Shown here: piece by piece, positions 6,189-11,599 of the stretch
Layout: every line of letters starts with the position of its first letter
Position numbering within the stretch: the first letter of the stretch is position 1
NCBI GenBank assembly: GCA_028706415.1
Contig: JAQWBK010000027.1
Coordinates: forward strand, 5,256-16,854
Reading direction: 5' to 3'
DNA from: Oscillospiraceae bacterium
GTDB lineage: Bacteria; Bacillota; Clostridia; Oscillospirales; Acutalibacteraceae
DNA length: 11,599 bases
Position numbers and translations under genes: made by a program
The notes under the pieces: model-generated
Told to the model about the DNA's origin: nothing
Seen by the model: the letters and a program-made list of their open reading frames with translations, nothing else
The model's database searches: none

Positions 6189-7511
6189 ATGAAACAAGAA
6201 ATCAGTAAAAATAAGACGGTTTATATTGCGGTGTCTGCCGATATCATACATAACGGACACATTAATATTATCGAACAGGGTGCCAAACTGGGCGAGGTAA
6301 TCATTGGCATACTGACCGACGATGTTATTGCGACATATAAAAGGCTGCCTATTTTGGACTATGAAACACGCGAGAAGATATTTGCAAACATAAAAAATGT
6401 AAGCAAGGTGGTTAAGCAGGACACCCTGTCATACGCCAAAAATCTCAGGGAATTAAAACCTGATTATGTGGTTCACGGCGATGATTGGAAAACCGGAATA
6501 CAATCAAACATAAGGACACAGGCTATTGAAATTCTATCCGAATACGGAGGAGAGCTGGTTGAGGTTCCCTATACCGTGGGGGTTTCCGGCACAGAAATAG
6601 ACGAAAGTATGAGGCCGATTCTTAACACTCCCGATATTCGCAGGGCAAAGCTCAGAAGGATGCTTAAATTAAAGCCTTATATTCGTGTAATGGAAGCTTC
6701 CAACGGATTAAGCGGCTTAATTGTGGAAAATGTTAAGGTGGAAAACCAGGGCGAAATAAAGGAATATGACGCCATGTGGGTAAGCAGCCTTTGTGATTCT
6801 TCCTTTAAAGGTAAACCGGATATCGAGCTGGTGGACCTTACCAGCCGTATTAATACCATAAATGAGATAATCGAGGTTACCACCAAGCCGATTATACTTG
6901 ACGGGGATACCGGGGGCAGGGTGGAGCATTTCGTATATAATGTCAGGACGCTCGAGAGGCTGGGGGTTTCCGCCGTTATCATCGAGGATAAAACCGGCCT
7001 TAAGCAGAACTCTCTTTTCGGCACCGATGCCGTCCAAACCCTTGATGATCCATATGAGTTTGCCAAGAAAATAAATGCAGGCAAACAGGCACAGCTGACC
7101 AGAGACTTTATGATTATTGCTCGCTTGGAAAGTCTTATTGCAGGTGCAGGAATTGAAGATGCGCTTAAAAGAGCAAAGATTTACATAGATGCCGGCGCCG
7201 ATGCCATTATGATTCACAGCAAAGAGAAGGACGGGCAAGAAATTGCCGATTTTCTGACTAAATTCAGGGAGTTCGCACCAAATGTACCGGTTGTTTTGGT
7301 TCCCACATCATACAACCATTTTACAGAAGACGAGCTCCACGCCATGGGCGGAAATATAATTATTTATGCAAACCATCTATTAAGGAGTGCATATCCCGCC
7401 ATGCTGAATACGGCAAAAGAGATATTGAAATCCGGGCGCAGCAAGGAAGTCGACGGGGATTGCATGTCGATAAAAGAGGTTTTGAACATTATCCCGGAGG
7501 ACAGGGTTTGA
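6189..7511 (+). CDS. aepX: Phosphoenolpyruvate mutase with N-terminal cytidylyltransferase domain
   Basis: Converts phosphoenolpyruvate to phosphonopyruvate, forming the C-P bond that starts nearly all phosphonate pathways. The 440-residue protein has two parts. Residues 1 to about 145 are a TagD-like cytidylyltransferase domain with HNGH (21-24), VVHGDDW (94-100) and VSGTEID (132-138). The mutase barrel follows from about 175: LDGDTGG with Asp238 and Asp240, and the diagnostic EDKTGLKQNS (266-275; family signature EDKxxxKxNS, which separates mutases from isocitrate-lyase relatives). This fused layout is known in other bacteria, and the substrate of the added domain is unclear. Start: ATG 6189 with AAAGGA at 6171-6176, a rather long 12-base gap; an in-frame ATG at 6177 lies too close to that site. 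First gene after the structured leader. Confidence 0.93.
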   Translation: MKQEISKNKTVYIAVSADIIHNGHINIIEQGAKLGEVIIGILTDDVIATYKRLPILDYETREKIFANIKNVSKVVKQDTLSYAKNLRELKPDYVVHGDDWKTGIQSNIRTQAIEILSEYGGELVEVPYTVGVSGTEIDESMRPILNTPDIRRAKLRRMLKLKPYIRVMEASNGLSGLIVENVKVENQGEIKEYDAMWVSSLCDSSFKGKPDIELVDLTSRINTINEIIEVTTKPIILDGDTGGRVEHFVYNVRTLERLGVSAVIIEDKTGLKQNSLFGTDAVQTLDDPYEFAKKINAGKQAQLTRDFMIIARLESLIAGAGIEDALKRAKIYIDAGADAIMIHSKEKDGQEIADFLTKFREFAPNVPVVLVPTSYNHFTEDELHAMGGNIIIYANHLLRSAYPAMLNTAKEILKSGRSKEVDGDCMSIKEVLNIIPEDRV

Positions 7512-7581
7512 GCAACAATTTTTCAATAGAGGGATTACCCTTTCGCGATAAAATCGGGGCACAAATCAGGCTTTTTGCTGA

Positions 7582-7635
7582 AAAGGAGTCATAATGAAAT
7601 AAATTACCCCCGTAGGTTTCTCCCTGCGGGGATAA
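7582..7635 (+). other. Start-stop mini-ORF followed by a strong hairpin
   Basis: In the 162-base gap between the mutase and decarboxylase genes, AAAGGAG (7582-7588) precedes ATG AAA TAA (7594-7602), a two-codon frame with ideal spacing. Immediately after it a stem forms between CCCCGTAGG (7608-7616) and CCTGCGGGG (7623-7631), with one G-U pair, extended past a mismatch by TTA/TAA (7604-7606, 7633-7635). No U-run follows. It could tune expression of the next gene, or be the remains of a lost start region. The rest of the gap shows nothing. Confidence 0.5.
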
Positions 7636-7673
7636 TATCGTTAAATACAAATAAAGCGAAGGATGGGCACAAA

Positions 7674-8789
7674 ATGATTAATACTGAACAGTTCTATAAT
7701 TATTTTATAAATAAAAATCTTGACTTTTTCGTCGGTGTCCCCGATTCATTGCTCAAAAACTTTTGTGCCTGCATAAAAATGAGAAGTCCGGCCGACAAAA
7801 ACATTATAGCGGCCAACGAGGGCAACGCAATCGGTATTGCATCCGGTTATCATATTTCCACCGGCAAATTCGGCGTGGTTTATATGCAAAATTCAGGGCA
7901 GGGAAATGCAGTAAACCCCCTTTTATCCCTTGCGGATGAGGATGTTTACAAAATACCCATGCTTTTAATAATCGGTTGGAGGGGGCAACCCGGCGTTAAG
8001 GATGAGCCACAGCATGTTAAGCAGGGTAAGGTTACCTTATCCTTGCTTGAAACCATGGGCATCGAATATGTGATTCTTGATGATTTAAAGTACAAGGCGC
8101 AGATAGATGCTTGTTATAAATATATGTCGGAAAACAAAAAGCCCATCGCCCTTATTGTGAAAAAAGGCATCTTTTCGGATTATAAAATTGCCAAGACCAC
8201 TCCCGCTTACACAATATCTCGCGAGGAAGCGCTGGAAAGTATCATTTCAAGCATTGGCAGGGAAGCATTTATTGTTTCAACAACCGGCAAGACATCCCGA
8301 GAAATATTTGAAATACGGGAAAAGCGAAACCAAGGTCATGCACATGATTTTCTCACGGTGGGTTCTATGGGGCATACCGCCTCAATTGCACTGGGCATGT
8401 CCCTTGGAACGGATAAAAATATTTATTGTATTGATGGCGACGGTTCTTTTATCATGCATATGGGCGGCATGGGTATCGCGGCAAAGTATGCACGGGACAA
8501 TTTCAAGTATATTTTGATAAATAACGGCGCTCATGAATCTGTAGGTGGGCAGCCGACCATCGGGTTTGATATAGATATTAACGGCATCTTAAAGTCGGTT
8601 GGATTTAACAATATCTATACCGCCTCGACAAAAAACGAGGTGGAGCAAGGAGTTAAAAAGCTTGAAAGTGAAAAGCTGGGGGCGCTTATTATCTATGTAA
8701 ATCAAGGCTCCAGAGAGGATCTTGGCAGGCCGACAATAGCCCCCGAACAGAACAAAGTCGATATGATGGGGGAATTTGGAAGTTTTTAA
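7674..8789 (+). CDS. aepY: Phosphonopyruvate decarboxylase
   Basis: Thiamine-diphosphate enzyme that decarboxylates phosphonopyruvate to phosphonoacetaldehyde, the step that pulls the unfavourable mutase reaction forward. The 371 residues fit the family. Visible: VGVPDSLLK (20-28) typical of these decarboxylases, ANEGNAIGIASGYH with the cofactor-activating Glu49, MQNSGQGNAVNPL, the phosphonate-type GWRGQPG and DEPQH segments, and the ThDP/Mg motif GDG (255-257) closing with NN (283-284). The frame is open from a TTG at 7575, but the ATG at 7674 has AAGGA at 7659-7663 and matches the family N-terminus, so I chose it. It lies between the mutase and the fusion gene. Sulfopyruvate decarboxylase is a relative, but the neighbouring mutase settles the assignment. 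Confidence 0.94.
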   Translation: MINTEQFYNYFINKNLDFFVGVPDSLLKNFCACIKMRSPADKNIIAANEGNAIGIASGYHISTGKFGVVYMQNSGQGNAVNPLLSLADEDVYKIPMLLIIGWRGQPGVKDEPQHVKQGKVTLSLLETMGIEYVILDDLKYKAQIDACYKYMSENKKPIALIVKKGIFSDYKIAKTTPAYTISREEALESIISSIGREAFIVSTTGKTSREIFEIREKRNQGHAHDFLTVGSMGHTASIALGMSLGTDKNIYCIDGDGSFIMHMGGMGIAAKYARDNFKYILINNGAHESVGGQPTIGFDIDINGILKSVGFNNIYTASTKNEVEQGVKKLESEKLGALIIYVNQGSREDLGRPTIAPEQNKVDMMGEFGSF

Positions 8790-8835
8790 AGCCATATATT
8801 ATTGCTTATGCTAATTAATCGGGAGGTTAGATTTG

Positions 8836-11599
8836 TTGAAGGCTATTATATTTAATTCAGGCTTGGGAAACAGGATGGGAGAATTCACCAAAAGCAATCA
8901 TAAGTCTATGGCAGCATTGAAAAACGGTGAAACCATTTTTCATAGACAGATTCGCATTTTAAGCGAATGTGGCATTCGTGAATTTGTTATAACCACAGGG
9001 CCATTTAAAGAACAGCTGGAACAGGTATGCGGGGGCAGTGAGTTTTCCGATTTGGATTTTACCTTTGTTAATAACCCAATATATGATAAGACGAATTACA
9101 TATATTCCATGTACTTGGCAAGGGAGCATTTTGACGATGACGCCCTGGTGCTTCATGGCGACCTGGTTTTTGATAAAAGGTTGATTCAGGATATGCTTGC
9201 AAGGGATGTTGGATCGTTTGCCACGGTTAATAAGTCCAAGCCTCTGCCCGAGAAGGATTTCAAAGCAAGAATTATTGCGGATACCGTCCGTGAAGTATCC
9301 ATTAATATATTTGACCCCTATTGTTATGCGTTTCAGCCGTTGTATAAGCTGGAAAAGGACAAGCTTCTTGCATGGTCAAAGCAGGTGGAGCAGTATATCA
9401 AGGCCGGTAATGATAAGGTTTATGCAGAAAACGCGCTTAATGAAATATTAGCCGGACTTGATATAAAAACATTCTCCTACGAGGATTATTATATTGACGA
9501 GGTCGACAACATGGATGACCTGCAACGGGTGTCCGAGGATATTCGCCAATATGATTTTGATGAACAGGTAATATTCGACGAAACCGGAGATTTTATAAAC
9601 ATACCGAGAATATTAGCCCAAAACAATGCGAAAAAGCCCCTATTGGTCTGTGACTGCGTTTTCGACAAATTGTTTATAAGTGATTATTTTAACAGCCTTT
9701 CGGTTGATTTTGTTCGTTTTAGTGATTTCAGCCCCAATCCGATCTATGAAGAGGTGGTTTCGGGGGTTGATATTTTCAACCAAGAAAAATGTGATTTTAT
9801 AATTGCTGTCGGCGGGGGCAGCGCTCTGGATACCGCAAAAAATATAAAGCTGTTTTCGGCACTTGACGGCAGCAAAAATTACCTTGAACAGGAGTTTGTT
9901 TATTCTCCGGTCAAGATTATTGCCATTCCCACCACCGCAGGAACCGGAAGCGAATCCACCAGATTCAGCGTGCTTTATTATAAAAATGAGAAGCAATCCA
10001 TCTCACACGATTCCATCGTACCGGAATATGTGTTTCTTGAACCCAAATTTCTGGAGACACTTCCCGAATATCAGAAGAAATCCACCCTTTTGGATGCAAT
10101 GTGCCAATGTATTGAGGCCGTTTGGTCGGTGAACACCAATGATAAATGCCGGGGTTATGCCAAGGGTGGACTTGAGCTTATTTTAGACAATATCCTGCGA
10201 TATCTAAAAGGTGATTATGCTAGCTACCAAAGTATAATGAGGGCTGCTAATCTGGGCGGTAAAGCAATTAATATATCCCAAACCACGGCGGCACACGCAA
10301 TGAGCTATAAGGTAACCTCCCTGTACGGGATTTCTCATGGTCATGCTGTCAGCTTATGCTTGCCCGCGGTTTGGCGTTTTATGCTGAACAACAGGGACAA
10401 AACCGCTCAGGGTATTACAGGCGGACATATGAAAAGCGCGCTGGCCATATTAAAAAAAGCATTTAATGTTAATACCAAAAATGATATGGACGTGCCGGAA
10501 CAGTTTGAATTCATACTGGATCTTATCGGCTTAAAAACGCCGAAGCTGAAAGATGAAGCCGACATTGATGTTTTGACAGATTCGGTCAATCCCGTTCGTC
10601 TTGGGAATAATCCGATAGTTTTGAGCCGGGATAATATCAGAGAATTATATAGAGAAATATTTCATTTGAATGAGCCTGCAAATAAAATAAGGATCAAAGA
10701 AAAAGCTAAAGAAGAAAGAAAGGAATTGCAACAGCTGGAGCTGGAAATTCTCTTGGCTGTGGACGAATTATGCAAAAATAACAAAATATCATATTATCTT
10801 GGGGAAGGCACTTTGTTAGGCGCAATCAGACACGGCGGATTCATTCCATGGGATGATGATATGGATATACTCATGCCCCGAGATGACTATGACCGTTTTA
10901 TTAGACTTGCTCCCAAAGAGCTGCCCGCCGGATATAACCTCGACTCTTTTGAAACCAACCCCAAGCATTGGGTGCTGGGCGCGAAAATTCAAATGACACG
11001 GAAAACCAAGTTTACGCAGGAAAAAATGCGCAATGTTGCCATGTACAACGGCCCTTATATCGACATATTCCCTATAGATTATTGTCCGAAAAAATACAGC
11101 AATTCACAAAAAAAACAAATGCGTATAATCCGATCCCTCAGAAGATTTTTGTTTATTAAAACAGGATATTCTTTGGTGATGAAACGAAAGCCACACCGTT
11201 ATGCTATGCGGCTACTTGGTAAATTCATTAGAACAAAAACCCTTTTCAAATGGATTAATAAACAAATGCGCAAGTTTAATAATAAGCCGCGAAACTATAT
11301 GGTGAACCTGTGTAGCTATTATCCATTAGAAAAGGAGGTCTTTCCAACCGGATTTTTCGGCGAAATGCGTTTTGTCCCGTTTGAAGGGCACATGCTACCC
11401 GTACCAAGCGAAGCGGAATATATGCTCAAGACTATATATGGTAATAACTACATGAAGCTACCTACCAAAAAAATCCGTAATCAGAGAGCACATAATTTCT
11501 CTATAGATGAGAATTTTGTTGATAAAAACAAAAATATGACAATCCCTTGTACAGGAACAGGTGTAAAAGTATCAATAATAGTTCCTGTATACAATGTAG
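8836..11599 (+). CDS. Multidomain fusion: nucleotidyltransferase, phosphonoacetaldehyde reductase-like Fe-ADH, LicD transferase, start of GT2 (3' end outside window)
   Basis: One frame runs without a stop from 8815 to the window end: at least 921 codons from the TTG at 8836 (GGGAGG at 8821-8826, nine bases before; TTG 8833 also possible; no in-frame ATG). Residues 1 to about 235: LicC/PntC-like nucleotidyltransferase, with SGLGNRMG (8-15), YDKTNYIYSMYLA (83-95), HGDLVFD (107-113) and the late acidic pair Glu222/Asp224. About 236-612: iron-type alcohol dehydrogenase with GGGSALDTAK (326-335), PTTAGTGSEST (365-375) and ligand positions Asp420, Gln424, His487, His501. About 620-890: LicD domain with a lysine/glutamate-rich helix, then GEGTLLGAIRHGG and PWDDDMD (656-677). 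From 910: VKVSIIVPVYNV, the opening strand of a family-2 glycosyltransferase. Expected chemistry: reduce phosphonoacetaldehyde to 2-hydroxyethylphosphonate, activate it with CTP, and transfer it to a glycan. The domain calls are firm; the substrates are inferred from neighbours. Confidence 0.88.
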   Translation, partial: MKAIIFNSGLGNRMGEFTKSNHKSMAALKNGETIFHRQIRILSECGIREFVITTGPFKEQLEQVCGGSEFSDLDFTFVNNPIYDKTNYIYSMYLAREHFDDDALVLHGDLVFDKRLIQDMLARDVGSFATVNKSKPLPEKDFKARIIADTVREVSINIFDPYCYAFQPLYKLEKDKLLAWSKQVEQYIKAGNDKVYAENALNEILAGLDIKTFSYEDYYIDEVDNMDDLQRVSEDIRQYDFDEQVIFDETGDFINIPRILAQNNAKKPLLVCDCVFDKLFISDYFNSLSVDFVRFSDFSPNPIYEEVVSGVDIFNQEKCDFIIAVGGGSALDTAKNIKLFSALDGSKNYLEQEFVYSPVKIIAIPTTAGTGSESTRFSVLYYKNEKQSISHDSIVPEYVFLEPKFLETLPEYQKKSTLLDAMCQCIEAVWSVNTNDKCRGYAKGGLELILDNILRYLKGDYASYQSIMRAANLGGKAINISQTTAAHAMSYKVTSLYGISHGHAVSLCLPAVWRFMLNNRDKTAQGITGGHMKSALAILKKAFNVNTKNDMDVPEQFEFILDLIGLKTPKLKDEADIDVLTDSVNPVRLGNNPIVLSRDNIRELYREIFHLNEPANKIRIKEKAKEERKELQQLELEILLAVDELCKNNKISYYLGEGTLLGAIRHGGFIPWDDDMDILMPRDDYDRFIRLAPKELPAGYNLDSFETNPKHWVLGAKIQMTRKTKFTQEKMRNVAMYNGPYIDIFPIDYCPKKYSNSQKKQMRIIRSLRRFLFIKTGYSLVMKRKPHRYAMRLLGKFIRTKTLFKWINKQMRKFNNKPRNYMVNLCSYYPLEKEVFPTGFFGEMRFVPFEGHMLPVPSEAEYMLKTIYGNNYMKLPTKKIRNQRAHNFSIDENFVDKNKNMTIPCTGTGVKVSIIVPVYNV

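Noticed and set aside
7575..7673. Upstream TTG start extending the decarboxylase by 33 residues
   Set aside because: The extension crosses the mini-ORF and hairpin, has no suitable ribosome binding site and does not resemble the family's N-terminus; ATG 7674 has a good site.
8812..8838. Suspected missing gene or broken frame downstream of the decarboxylase
   Set aside because: Codon-by-codon reading shows one intact frame from the TTG at 8836 to the window end; it is simply not closed by a stop inside the window.

Overview
The window looks like part of a chromosome from a low-to-moderate GC Gram-positive bacterium, most likely a member of the Clostridia. The pointers are the strong AGGAGG-type ribosome binding sites, TTG and GTG starts, the rplM-rpsI pair behind a near-consensus sigma-A promoter, and wall-teichoic-acid-type genes. 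This placement is inference; no 16S or marker phylogeny is possible here.

Layout. Positions 1-250 hold two copies of an intergenic repeat (159-bp period) and a long palindrome. A terminator follows, then the minus-strand operon rplM-rpsI (L13, S9), with a good promoter and a hairpin at the predicted 5' end of its transcript. A gene-free divergent stretch (1164-1579) separates this housekeeping operon from a plus-strand cell-surface-polymer locus that runs to the window edge. Its first half is teichoic-acid-like: two CDP-glycerol glycerophosphotransferase-family enzymes, a TagD-type glycerol-3-phosphate cytidylyltransferase, and an ABC-2 permease plus ATPase (TagGH type) that overlap by one base. 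Its second half is a phosphonate module with its own predicted promoter and a roughly 190-nt leader full of inverted repeats. It encodes PEP mutase with an N-terminal cytidylyltransferase domain, phosphonopyruvate decarboxylase, and a very large open reading frame cut by the window end.

The large frame (TTG at 8836, at least 921 codons, no stop through 11599) is the most striking item. It reads in order as a LicC/PntC-like nucleotidyltransferase, an iron-type alcohol dehydrogenase resembling phosphonoacetaldehyde reductases, a LicD-type phosphotransferase, and the first residues of a family-2 glycosyltransferase.

Proposed logic (inference from families and order): PEP becomes phosphonopyruvate (mutase), then phosphonoacetaldehyde (decarboxylase), then 2-hydroxyethylphosphonate (dehydrogenase domain). 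The nucleotidyltransferase domain activates this to a CMP ester, and the LicD domain places it on a glycan or teichoic-acid-like polymer built from CDP-glycerol and exported by the ABC transporter. No aminotransferase for aminoethylphosphonate is visible in the window. The locus may therefore encode a hydroxyethylphosphonate-decorated wall polymer, with activation, reduction and transfer steps fused in one polypeptide.
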